Positions 1 to 5,966 of a stretch of DNA of 7,560 nt are shown here, one piece after another. The position numbers were made by a program, and so were the translations under genes. The stretch lies in assembly GCA_023413645.1 (NCBI GenBank), contig JAEZPN010000093.1, forward strand, positions 1 to 7,560, written 5' to 3'. The notes below the pieces were generated by a model. That model saw only the letters and a list, made by a program, of their open reading frames with translations. It was not told the origin of the DNA and made no database searches. Numbering within the stretch: position 1 is the first letter of the stretch; each line of letters opens with the position of its first letter. The DNA comes from Bacteroidota bacterium. GTDB lineage: Bacteria > Bacteroidota > Bacteroidia > Bacteroidales > Rikenellaceae.

Positions 1-1
1 G

Positions 2-916
2 GTTGTGGCAGTTACGGGTGACGGCACGAACGATGCTCCTGCGCTAAGTAAGGCTCAGGTGGGTCTCTCTATGGGTGATGGTACCTCGCGCGCTAAGGAG
101 GCCAGCGACATCACCATCATCGACAACTCGTTCGCAAGTATCAACAAGGCGATTATGTGGGGTAGATCTCTCTACCTAAACATCCGTCGCTTCATCATCT
201 TCCAGATGACCATTAACCTCTGTGCCTGCCTCATTGTGTTGGCTGGTGCCTTCATGGGCCTTGACTCGCCACTTACGGTTACGCAGATGTTGTGGGTGAA
301 CCTCATCATGGATACATTTGCTGCTATGGCCTTGTCGTCGTTGCCTCCCGATAGGGGAGTGTTGCGCGATAAGCCCCGCAAGAGCGATAGTCACATCATC
401 GACCGTCGTATGTTGCGTTTTATCGTGGGTGGTGGCTTGATATTCTTCGTTGTTCTTATCGCCTTGTGGCAGTTCTTGTGGCATAAGCAGATTGAGAGCA
501 TGTCGGAGTTTCTCACGCTCGACTCTATGCGCATCTTCTTCCTCGAGATATTTAGTCCAGAGAAGGTTGCTAAGCACCTTACAGGTTACGAGATGGGTCT
601 CTTCTTCTCGATATTCGTTATGTTGCAGTTCTGGAACTTGTTTAACGCTAAGTATTTCCGCACCGATCGCAGCTTGATTTGCGACATTGTCGACCTCTTT
701 CGTGCTCCCCACAAGGTTAAGGAGTCGTACAACGGAATGTTCCTCATGATTTTGGCGGTTATCCTTGGCGGACAGATTATTATTGTGACCTTTGCGGGTC
801 AGTTCTTTGGCGTCTCGCCCCTTTCGTTTATGGACTGGGTATGGATAATTTTGTTGACAATGCCCGTGTTGCTTATCCCCGATGTCGTTCGTGCTATAAA
901 GTCTGCATCTAACTGA
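2..916 (+). CDS. Calcium-transporting P-type ATPase, PMCA-like, C-terminal part (5' end outside window)
   Basis: This is the C-terminal third of a cation-pumping P-type ATPase of the inner membrane, probably exporting Ca2+. The reading frame is open from base 2, so the GTG at base 5 is an internal valine codon and not a start. Counting from that valine, the hinge motif TGDGTNDAP of the P domain lies at residues 4-12. Six hydrophobic segments follow at about 63-84, 93-114, 137-159, 196-216, 244-268 and 276-297, matching TM5 to TM10. TM6 carries NLIMDTFAAMAL, the plasma-membrane Ca2+-ATPase (P2B) signature, with likely ion ligands N99 and D103; the TM8 region ends in NLFNAKYF, also typical. The family is normally about 850-900 residues. 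The phosphorylated Asp (DKTGT), actuator domain and TM1-4 must lie left of the window. Substrate is inferred from family motifs only. A tandem-hairpin terminator follows 16 bases after the stop. Confidence 0.93.
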   Translation, partial: VVAVTGDGTNDAPALSKAQVGLSMGDGTSRAKEASDITIIDNSFASINKAIMWGRSLYLNIRRFIIFQMTINLCACLIVLAGAFMGLDSPLTVTQMLWVNLIMDTFAAMALSSLPPDRGVLRDKPRKSDSHIIDRRMLRFIVGGGLIFFVVLIALWQFLWHKQIESMSEFLTLDSMRIFFLEIFSPEKVAKHLTGYEMGLFFSIFVMLQFWNLFNAKYFRTDRSLICDIVDLFRAPHKVKESYNGMFLMILAVILGGQIIIVTFAGQFFGVSPLSFMDWVWIILLTMPVLLIPDVVRAIKSASN

Positions 917-932
917 AACTCTTAAATAAAAA

Positions 933-952
933 GGCAACTATGGATAGTTGCC
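933..952 (+). terminator. First hairpin after the ATPase gene
   Basis: Perfect 8-bp stem GGCAACTA (933-940) and TAGTTGCC (945-952) with a 4-base loop, starting 16 bases after the ATPase stop. It is followed by AATAAAAA rather than a T-run, so alone it is a poor terminator on the + strand. It probably acts together with the stronger hairpin just downstream, or protects the 3' end of the mRNA. Confidence 0.5.
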
Positions 953-955
953 AAT

Positions 956-989
956 AAAAATGAGGTCGCCGTTTGACGACCTCATTTTT
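956..989. terminator. Bidirectional intrinsic terminator between convergent genes
   Basis: Perfect 13-bp stem, AAAAATGAGGTCG (956-968) with CGACCTCATTTTT (977-989), and an 8-base loop. The A-run on one side and T-run on the other give a U-tract on both strands. It lies between the ATPase (+, ends 916) and the nitroreductase-like gene (-, ends 994), so it can stop transcription of both. Confidence 0.88.
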
Positions 990-993
990 TATG

Positions 994-1611
994 TTACTCC
1001 CAGCCCTCACCAAAGACCAAACGGCGGGCGTGGGGAGGGGAGGTGTCTATGCGGTGTGAGGGACTGTCGAGGGGTGCACCAAAGGGCATCTCGGCGATTA
1101 GCTTCCAGTCGGGATTTATCAGCCACCTATCCATGACCGCCTTGTCGATTAGAGGATTATAGTGTTGCAGAGACGCTCCATAGCCCACATCTTCGAGTGC
1201 TGTCCATGCTGCGAACTGTAACATTCCAGAGCTCTGCTCCGACCATGTAGCGACATTGTCAGCATATAGCGGATAGGTCCTACGCATATGGTTTAGCGCA
1301 TCCCTATCCTCATAGAAGAGTATCGTGCCACGTCCCGCCATAAATGCGCGCTCAATCTTTTGTTTTGTCTTTGCGAAGCGCTCGGGAGGTGTTATGTGGC
1401 TCAGCGTATCGAGAACTATGCGCCATAGCTCGTGGTGCTGCTCATCGAAGAGAAGCACCATGCGTGCCGACTGCACATTAAATGGTGAGGGCATGGTCGC
1501 AAGGAGTTCGTCCATTAGTCCCACAACAATATTATCATCCACCAGCGCGCGGTTGTCGAGGTGGTAGTAACTGCGGCGATGTGCCACCGCTTCAATAAAA
1601 TTGCGACTCAT
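994..1611 (-). CDS. Nitroreductase-family protein, Frm2/Hbn1-like
   Basis: Predicted cytoplasmic FMN-dependent nitroreductase-fold protein of 205 residues, close to the usual ~200 of the small Frm2-like branch. Visible features, numbered from the chosen start: N-terminal FIEAVAHRRSYYHL (5-18), the basic flavin-phosphate-contacting segment; SPFNVQSAR (42-50), the branch hallmark; AGRGTILFYEDRD (92-104); WSEQSSGMLQFAAWTALEDVG (123-143); LQHYNPLID (148-156); and MPFGAP (175-180) near the C-terminus. Such proteins reduce nitroaromatics or quinones in vitro and are linked to oxidative-stress and fatty-acid signalling in yeast; the natural substrate here cannot be told. I chose the ATG at 1611 because homologues begin just before the FxEAVxxRRS segment; an upstream TTG at 1641 would add ten unlikely residues. 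A poor -7-like box (TATAATTG, minus strand, 1646-1639) is the only promoter candidate. It converges on the ATPase gene and shares its terminator. Confidence 0.88.
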   Translation of the reverse strand: MSRNFIEAVAHRRSYYHLDNRALVDDNIVVGLMDELLATMPSPFNVQSARMVLLFDEQHHELWRIVLDTLSHITPPERFAKTKQKIERAFMAGRGTILFYEDRDALNHMRRTYPLYADNVATWSEQSSGMLQFAAWTALEDVGYGASLQHYNPLIDKAVMDRWLINPDWKLIAEMPFGAPLDSPSHRIDTSPPHARRLVFGEGWE

Positions 1612-1700
1612 AAATTTGAAATTTACAAGCCGTAAGAGCAATTATAGTACCATGCTACATGTTTTTTATGCTCGATGGTATAAAATAGTTCGTTCGTTGT

Positions 1701-1746
1701 TAAAATAGATGCTCCTCGCACTTTGGAGCGAGGAGCATCTATTTTA
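1701..1746. terminator. 19-bp perfect hairpin, probable terminator of the YbaK/ProX gene
   Basis: TAAAATAGATGCTCCTCGC (1701-1719) pairs perfectly with its complement at 1728-1746 around an 8-base loop. The stem is GC-rich near the loop and AT-rich at the base, giving TATTTTA on the 3' side of either strand. It lies 16 bases past the stop of the minus-strand YbaK/ProX gene and upstream of the nitroreductase-like gene in the same direction, so it probably separates the two transcripts. The U-tract is short and interrupted, so efficiency is uncertain. Confidence 0.75.
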
Positions 1747-1761
1747 TGTCATCAAACTCGG

Positions 1762-2253
1762 TTAGTACAACTTGATATACTCGTATGTGTTGCCCACCTT
1801 TGTTAGGTAGCGCTCGAACTCCTCACGCGAGATAACCACCGTGAAGCGGTTGTCGTTGGGGTGGAAGCTCAGTGCTGGCTGGTGGCGGAGGGTCTCGTCG
1901 AGGAAGAGGTGCACGTGGTTCTCTGTGTCGTTGATAAGACCAAATGGCGACACCGAGCCTGGTGATAGACCGAGCCACTTCAACATACGCTCGGGTGAGG
2001 CAAACGACAATTTACCCTGCTTTAGGATGTGCTCGAGGTCGTGTATCGCCATCGACTGCTCCGAGTCGAATACCACCAAATAGTGGCGGTTGCCCTTGTG
2101 GTTGCGGAAGAAGAGGTTTTTGCAGTGCTTCGAGCCATCCTGTTGCCAATATTGGCGTGCGATCTCGATTGTTGGTGCCTCGGGGTGCTCATACCACGAA
2201 TATGTTATGCCCTCGTCGTCGAGCCATTTGAATACGTTATCGCGTCTCTCCAT
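1762..2253 (-). CDS. Ala-tRNA(Pro) deacylase, YbaK/ProX (PrdX, ProXp-ala) family
   Basis: A free-standing trans-editing enzyme that hydrolyses mischarged aminoacyl-tRNA(Pro), most likely Ala-tRNA(Pro), in the cytosol. Length 163 residues, normal for stand-alone members. Visible features: the N-terminal helix and HPEAPTIEIA (23-32); SKHCKNLFFRNHKGNRHYLV (41-60), which contains the invariant Lys (K45) that contacts the substrate in this family; the motif GSVSPFGL (99-106), typical of YbaK/ProX domains; and FHPN (130-133) near the end of the fold. The K45 plus GSVSPFGL pattern and the PrdX-like N-terminus favour ProXp-ala over the Cys-tRNA(Pro) deacylase YbaK proper; this is inferred from motifs. 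The start ATG at 2253 places the first helix where the family expects it and sits 27 bases from a good -7 box. It is divergent from galK and followed by a strong hairpin. Confidence 0.9.
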   Translation of the reverse strand: MERRDNVFKWLDDEGITYSWYEHPEAPTIEIARQYWQQDGSKHCKNLFFRNHKGNRHYLVVFDSEQSMAIHDLEHILKQGKLSFASPERMLKWLGLSPGSVSPFGLINDTENHVHLFLDETLRHQPALSFHPNDNRFTVVISREEFERYLTKVGNTYEYIKLY

Positions 2254-2280
2254 AAGATAAAAGTTGCTGTTTAGTTAATG

Positions 2281-2288
2281 CAAAGATA
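2281..2288 (-). promoter_or_regulatory. Bacteroidota -7 promoter box for the YbaK/ProX gene
   Basis: The minus strand reads TATCTTTG followed by C, a perfect match to TAnnTTTG, 27 bases before the ATG at 2253. No convincing -33 TTG is present 19-21 bases upstream (around 2308-2312), so the promoter may be weak or assisted. Confidence 0.7.
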
Positions 2289-2298
2289 GTAAAAACTG

Positions 2299-2320
2299 CC
2301 GAAAGATGTTGTACTTTCGG
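2299..2320. promoter_or_regulatory. Inverted repeat between the divergent promoters (possible operator)
   Basis: CCGAAAG (2299-2305) and CTTTCGG (2314-2320) form a 7-bp perfect inverted repeat with an 8-base spacer. It lies between the two divergent -7 boxes and overlaps the -33 element of the galK promoter (TTG 2309-2311). That position would suit a dimeric regulator, but no regulator gene is seen nearby and 7-bp arms are not rare by chance. Confidence 0.35.
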
Positions 2321-2339
2321 AATAAAATTCCTAACTTTG
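2309..2339 (+). promoter_or_regulatory. galK promoter (Bacteroidota type)
   Basis: The -33 element TTG (2309-2311), a 20-base spacer and the -7 element TAACTTTG (2332-2339) match the Bacteroidota sigma consensus in sequence and spacing. The ATG lies 42 bases downstream in an AT-rich leader that lacks a Shine-Dalgarno site. Confidence 0.8.
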
Positions 2340-2381
2340 TAAGGATTATGCGATTATAAATTTATAAAACACATATATACT

Positions 2382-3518
2382 ATGAACGTAAACACTATCC
2401 GCGAGAAATTCAACGAGAAATTCGGCACCCAGGGCGAGCTCTTCACATCTCCTGGCCGCATCAATCTTATCGGCGAGCACACCGACTATAACGGAGGCTT
2501 CGTCTTCCCCGGCGCTATCGACAAGGGCATGGTGGCAGAGATTAAGCTCAACGGCACAGATAAGGTGCGCGCATACTCTGTTGATCTCGACGACTATGCC
2601 GAGTTCGGTCTCAACGAGGAGGATGCACCCGCTGCAAGCTGGGCACGCTACATCTTCGGTGTATGTCGCGAGACTATTAAGCGTGGCGGTAAGATTGCGG
2701 GCTTCGACACAGCATTCGCTGGCGATGTGCCCCTCGGCGCAGGTATGTCATCTTCTGCAGCCCTCGAGTCTACATTCGCTAACGCCCTTAACGAGCTCTT
2801 CTCGCTCGGCATCGACCGCTTTGAACTTGCACGCATCGGCCAGTCTACCGAGCACAACTACTGCGGTGTTAAGTGCGGCATCATGGATCAGTTCGCATCC
2901 GTATTCGGCAAGGCGGGACACCTCATGCGCCTCGACTGCCGCTCTATGGAGTTCGAGTACTTCCCCTTCGACCCCGAGCAGCATGGCTACAAACTCGTTC
3001 TCCTCGACTCTGTTGTTAAGCACGAGCTCGTGGGCTCACCCTATAACGACCGTCGTGCATCGTGCGAGCGCGTAGCAGCAGTTCTCGGTCAGGAGTTCCT
3101 ACGCGGTGCTACAATGGCTCAGCTCGAGGCTATTAAGGATAAGATTTCGGATGAGGACTACAAGCGTGCACGCTACGTCATTGGCGAGGAGCAGCGCGTA
3201 CTCGACGTCTGCGAGGCACTCAAGGTTAACGACTACGAGACCGTTGGTAAGCGCATGTACGAGACACACTGGGGCATGTCTAAGGATTATGAGGTGTCAT
3301 GTGAGGAGCTCGACTTCCTTGCTACCGTAGCCCAGGAGTGCGGCGTAACAGGCTCACGCATCATGGGTGGTGGCTTTGGTGGTTGCACCATCAACCTCGT
3401 AAAGAGCGACCTCTACGACAACTTCATCGCTACCGCAAAGGCGCGTTTCAACGAGAAGTACGGCCATGAGCCTAAGGTGTATTCAGTAGTGATCTCCGAC
3501 GGCGCCCGTTCCTTGTGA
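2382..3518 (+). CDS. galK: Galactokinase
   Basis: Phosphorylates alpha-D-galactose with ATP to galactose 1-phosphate, the first committed step of the Leloir pathway; cytosolic. The 378-residue length is standard. All GHMP-kinase landmarks are present: the galactokinase signature GRINLIGEHTDYNGG (25-39) with catalytic-site R26; the ATP-binding loop PLGAGMSSSAALE (117-129); GVKCGIMDQFAS (162-173) with the probable catalytic base D169; and the third motif GSRIMGGGFGGC (324-335). The start at 2382 puts the signature at the usual distance and follows a good promoter; there is no Shine-Dalgarno site. Codons are strongly biased to C-ending forms (AAC, TTC, CTC), more so than in the ATPase gene, which suggests high expression. 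No galactose transporter, galM or galT is adjacent, so it is probably transcribed alone. The last codons (Arg-Ser-Leu, stop) lie inside the left arm of a large palindrome. Confidence 0.97.
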   Translation: MNVNTIREKFNEKFGTQGELFTSPGRINLIGEHTDYNGGFVFPGAIDKGMVAEIKLNGTDKVRAYSVDLDDYAEFGLNEEDAPAASWARYIFGVCRETIKRGGKIAGFDTAFAGDVPLGAGMSSSAALESTFANALNELFSLGIDRFELARIGQSTEHNYCGVKCGIMDQFASVFGKAGHLMRLDCRSMEFEYFPFDPEQHGYKLVLLDSVVKHELVGSPYNDRRASCERVAAVLGQEFLRGATMAQLEAIKDKISDEDYKRARYVIGEEQRVLDVCEALKVNDYETVGKRMYETHWGMSKDYEVSCEELDFLATVAQECGVTGSRIMGGGFGGCTINLVKSDLYDNFIATAKARFNEKYGHEPKVYSVVISDGARSL

Positions 3519-3639
3519 TAGTGGCGCGTTAGCGGCACATCCCTAAAAGTAACCCACCCAGGGCTGTACTATGTTGTACTATCCCTGGGTGGGTTCTTTT
3601 GTGATGCACCACTACCACACCACTCTGACAAGGAACGGG
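3505..3639. repeat. 135-bp imperfect palindrome overlapping the galK 3' end
   Basis: The arm 3505-3563 (59 nt) and the reverse complement of 3583-3639 (57 nt) align end to end with 48 identities, 9 mismatches and 2 one-base gaps (about 81%). The outer 12 bp (CCCGTTCCTTGT / ACAAGGAACGGG) and inner 13 bp (AACCCACCCAGGG / CCCTGGGTGGGTT) are perfect. The 19-base loop (3564-3582) contains TGTACTAT twice. Pairing stops sharply outside 3505 and 3639. No open reading frame lies in it and no clear target duplication flanks it. It may be a non-autonomous foldback (MITE-like) element or a very long terminator stem. Confidence 0.8.
3551..3600 (+). terminator. Intrinsic terminator of galK (core of the palindrome)
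   Basis: A 13-bp perfect GC-rich stem, AACCCACCCAGGG (3551-3563) with CCCTGGGTGGGTT (3583-3595), followed by TTCTTTTG. It starts 32 bases after the galK stop. The T-run is interrupted, but stem strength and position make termination likely. Confidence 0.8.
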
Positions 3640-3664
3640 GGCTTGGTGAGTTGTTGGGTAAAAC

Positions 3665-3728
3665 GAATTTAGGGAAGTTAAGGAATTTAGGGAAATTAGT
3701 GATTTGATATATCCTTAAATTCCTTAAC
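3665..3728 (-). terminator. AT-rich hairpin with direct repeats downstream of the dehydrogenase
   Basis: GAATTTAGGGAA occurs twice, 18 bases apart (3665-3676 and 3683-3694). GTTAAGGAATTTA (3677-3689) is perfectly complementary to TAAATTCCTTAAC (3716-3728), giving a 13-bp stem, or 15 of 16 when extended inward, with a loop of about 26 bases. On the minus strand it starts 15 bases after the dehydrogenase stop, so it may serve as a terminator or 3' stabilising structure. It lacks a clean U-tract. Confidence 0.5.
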
Positions 3729-3742
3729 CTCCTTATTGCTCC

Positions 3743-4912
3743 CTACTCGCACATTTCAAAGATGCGCTCTACATCCTTCGGTGTCAGCGTCTTGAAGCCC
3801 TTGATGTCGCCATAGCGGCATGCCTTCTGTGCCATAACGGCGTAGTCCTCGCGCTTGATGCCTACTTCGGACAATGTGCGCTGCAAGCCCAATGTCTCGA
3901 ACAAGAACTCGGCAGTGCGGCGGATGCTCTCCTTCGCAATCTCCATCTTATCCATCTTTGCGTCGATGCCAAAGACATTCACGCCATACTGAACATACTT
4001 ATCCACCGTAGTCTCATCCAAGCAGTACTCCATCTAGCGGGGTGTGAGGATAGCCAAGCCCAAGCCGTGTGTGATGTCGTATATTGCCGAGAGCTCATGC
4101 TCCATGGGGTGGCAGCTCCACGCCTTGCGCTTACCGCCATTGATAAAGCCGTTGATAGCCCACGACGATGTCCACATAAGGTTTGCGCGTGCCTCGTAGT
4201 TCTCGGGCTCGGCAAGAGCAATGGGGGCGTACTTAACGATAGTTTTGAGCATGCCCTCCATAAAGGTATCGAGCATATACAAGTCCTCCTGGGTGTTGAA
4301 ATATACCTCGAGGATGTGCGACATGATATCTGCTGAGCCACATGCTGTCTGGTACTTGCTTACGGAGTATGTGAGCGTGGGGTCGAGGAACGACACCTTA
4401 GGTAGGAGTGGCTGTGCAAGGCGGCCGAGTTTATCTCCCGTCTCGAGGTTTGAGATGACACCCGCAGTATCCATCTCCGAGCCTGTTGCAGCAAGTGTTA
4501 GGATAGTCACGATGGGTAGGGCGCGCTCGATGGGCTTGGCATTAGCGCCGAAGAACTCCCATGCGTCGTGCTCCACGCATGCTCCCGCAGCCATAAACTT
4601 CGTAGCGTCGATGGTAGAACCGCCACCTACGGCCAACAAAACGTCGATATTCTGCTCCTTGCAAATCTTCACGCCCTCGCGTACTGACTCGATGCGTGGG
4701 TTGGGCTCGATGCCCGAGAGCTCGAATACCTCCGCGCTAGCATTGCGCAACTCCTCCAACACTCTGTCGTAGAGACCTATACGCTTAATAGAACCACCGC
4801 CATAAGTTAGCAACACGCGCTTGCCGAAGCGTGAAATCTCCTTGCCCAGATTGCCCAACTGGTTCTCGCCGAAATATACTTTCGTAGGGATGTTATAGAT
4901 AAAAGGGTTCAT
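3743..4912 (-). pseudogene. Iron-containing alcohol/aldehyde dehydrogenase (YqhD/BdhA-like), split by an in-frame TAG
   Basis: NAD(P)H-linked, metal-dependent group III alcohol dehydrogenase of the YqhD/butanol dehydrogenase branch, normally reducing aldehydes to alcohols in the cytosol. From the ATG at 4912, residues 1-292 run to a TAG at 4036-4034, and the same frame continues for 96 more residues to a TAG at 3745-3743. The total of 389 positions equals the family length (about 387). Visible: YGGGSIKR (37-44) and VGGGSTID (95-102) in the nucleotide-binding half; metal ligands D195, H199, H268 and H282 in SADIMSH, CHPMEHE and THGLG. The stop replaces a residue that is Trp in relatives (TPR-W-M), a one-base change TGG to TAG. 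An ATG directly follows the TAG, so reinitiation is conceivable, but the first product would lack the C-terminal quarter of the helical domain. A start at 4987 would add 25 unlikely residues spanning the promoter. Could be a true pseudogene, a strain variant or a sequence error. Confidence 0.85.
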
Positions 4913-4951
4913 TGTCTGATAGTTTTTGTTAATAAATATATGTACTGAATG

Positions 4952-4982
4952 CAAAGATAGGATTTTTTTTATATCTTTGCAA
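4952..4982 (-). promoter_or_regulatory. Promoter of the dehydrogenase gene
   Basis: On the minus strand, the -33 TTG (4982-4980), a 20-base spacer and the -7 TATCTTTG (4959-4952) match the Bacteroidota consensus. The -7 box lies 39 bases upstream of the ATG at 4912, which supports that start over the one at 4987. Confidence 0.78.
4972..4979 (+). promoter_or_regulatory. -7 promoter box for nusB
   Basis: TATCTTTG (followed by C) matches TAnnTTTG, 39 bases before the nusB ATG. The best -33 candidate is ATG at 4949-4951, one base from TTG, with a 20-base spacer. The box is an exact mirror of the opposing dehydrogenase -7 box: GCAAAGATA (4951-4959) and TATCTTTGC (4972-4980). Confidence 0.75.
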
Positions 4983-5018
4983 CGCATTTTGCATATAACC
5001 GATTCAGTTCATTAGACT

Positions 5019-5954
5019 ATGTTGAGTAGAAGATTGCTCCGAGTGAAGGTCGCTAAGAGCCTTTACGCACATCTTAAATCAGGCTCCGACAACCTTAAGG
5101 CCTCGGAGAAGAACCTCGTTGAATCTATTGATAAAGCATACGACCTCTATTTCCAGATGATGTCCCTCATCGTTGAGGTGTCGCGCTATGCTGAGAGCCG
5201 TCAGGAGTTGGCGAAGCAGAAGAAGCTCGCAACATATGAGGATCTCAACCCCAATCGCCGCTTTGTGGATAACCCCATCATCGCACTTATCGCCAACAGC
5301 GACTCTGTAAACGATGTGCTCGCATCGCGCAAGCTCTCATGGGCAAACCACTACGACACCGTTAAGGATGTATACAACCGCCTTGTTGAGGCTGAGTTTT
5401 ACACTAAGTATATGACTCTTCCCACTGCATCGTTCAATGATGACCGCCGCTTTGTTGAGGACTTCTTCACATGGCTCGAGGAGGATGATGCAATGTTGGA
5501 GGTGTTGAACGAGATGTCGCTCCTCTGGTGCGACGACTATGGCTTCGCACTCTACATGGCATTGCGCACAGTGCAGAACACAAAGCAGAGCCACGATGTG
5601 CTCCGTGTGTTGCCCAAGTTCAAGAGCGACGAGGACCTCGACTTCGCGCGTACACTCTTCATCAAGTCGTTGGTACAGTATGAGGACAACCAGGAGATTG
5701 TTGACCGCTACACCCAGAACTGGGATGTTGAGCGTGTGGTATTCATGGATAACCTCATCATCTCTATCGCTATCACGGAGCTTGTCGTATTCGACTCTAT
5801 CCCCGTTAAGGTGACTCTCGACGAGTGGATTGACATTGCGAAGTACTACTCATCACCTTCGAGCAGCACCTTCGTAAATGGCGTCTTGGATAAGGTTGTT
5901 GCAGACCTCACAGCTGATGGTCGCATCGCTAAGAGCGGTCGCGGACTCCTCTAA
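5019..5954 (+). CDS. nusB: Transcription antitermination factor NusB (long Bacteroidota form)
   Basis: NusB binds BoxA RNA with NusE (S10) and supports antitermination, chiefly of rRNA transcription; cytosolic. The protein has 311 residues against about 140 for E. coli NusB. The recognisable NusB core is C-terminal: a helix RVVFMDNLIISIAITELV, then IPVKVTLDEWIDIAKYYSS (261-279) and FVNGVLDKV (285-293), all matching the family's end motifs. The N-terminal end (RRLLRVKVAKSLYAHL) resembles the first NusB helix, and a helical charged insert of roughly 150 residues lies between, as in other Bacteroidota NusB proteins; its role is unknown to me. The ATG at 5019 follows a clear -7 box. The next gene (DUF1573 lipoprotein) begins 12 bases after its stop, so the two are almost certainly co-transcribed, with yajC further downstream. 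Confidence 0.9.
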   Translation: MLSRRLLRVKVAKSLYAHLKSGSDNLKASEKNLVESIDKAYDLYFQMMSLIVEVSRYAESRQELAKQKKLATYEDLNPNRRFVDNPIIALIANSDSVNDVLASRKLSWANHYDTVKDVYNRLVEAEFYTKYMTLPTASFNDDRRFVEDFFTWLEEDDAMLEVLNEMSLLWCDDYGFALYMALRTVQNTKQSHDVLRVLPKFKSDEDLDFARTLFIKSLVQYEDNQEIVDRYTQNWDVERVVFMDNLIISIAITELVVFDSIPVKVTLDEWIDIAKYYSSPSSSTFVNGVLDKVVADLTADGRIAKSGRGLL

Positions 5955-5966
5955 CGTGTTGCTCCC

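Noticed and set aside
176..937. Long open frame (253 codons) antisense to the ATPase gene
   Set aside because: It overlaps a gene with clear P-type ATPase motifs and membrane segments; its own translation is polar, low in recognisable motifs and typical of a shadow frame. It also runs across the terminator side.
1609..1641. Upstream TTG start for the nitroreductase-like gene
   Set aside because: The extra ten residues have no family counterpart, and the TTG overlaps the only promoter-like box; the ATG at 1611 gives the expected N-terminus.
1642..1680. Possible weak hairpin TTATAGTACCAT / ATGGTATAA upstream of the nitroreductase-like gene
   Set aside because: It requires bulged bases and a long loop, has no T-run and is AT-rich; not distinguishable from chance.
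4034..4036. TAG recoding (reassigned stop codon) as explanation for the split dehydrogenase
   Set aside because: TAG is used as the normal stop of the DUF1573 gene (6405-6407) and at the true end of the dehydrogenase itself (3745-3743), and no other gene here has an internal TAG. Known TAG reassignments do not give Trp.
3979..4341. Minus-strand open frame in another frame across the TAG of the dehydrogenase
   Set aside because: I considered a programmed frameshift around the stop, but the original frame resumes with correct family sequence directly after the TAG, so no frame change is needed; the alternative frame is low complexity.
4910..4987. Upstream ATG (4987) for the dehydrogenase
   Set aside because: The extra 25 codons cross the -33/-7 promoter elements (4982-4952), so that ATG lies upstream of the likely transcription start.
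5337..5594. Minus-strand open frame inside nusB
   Set aside because: Fully contained antisense to a well-supported gene, no promoter box and no recognisable domain.
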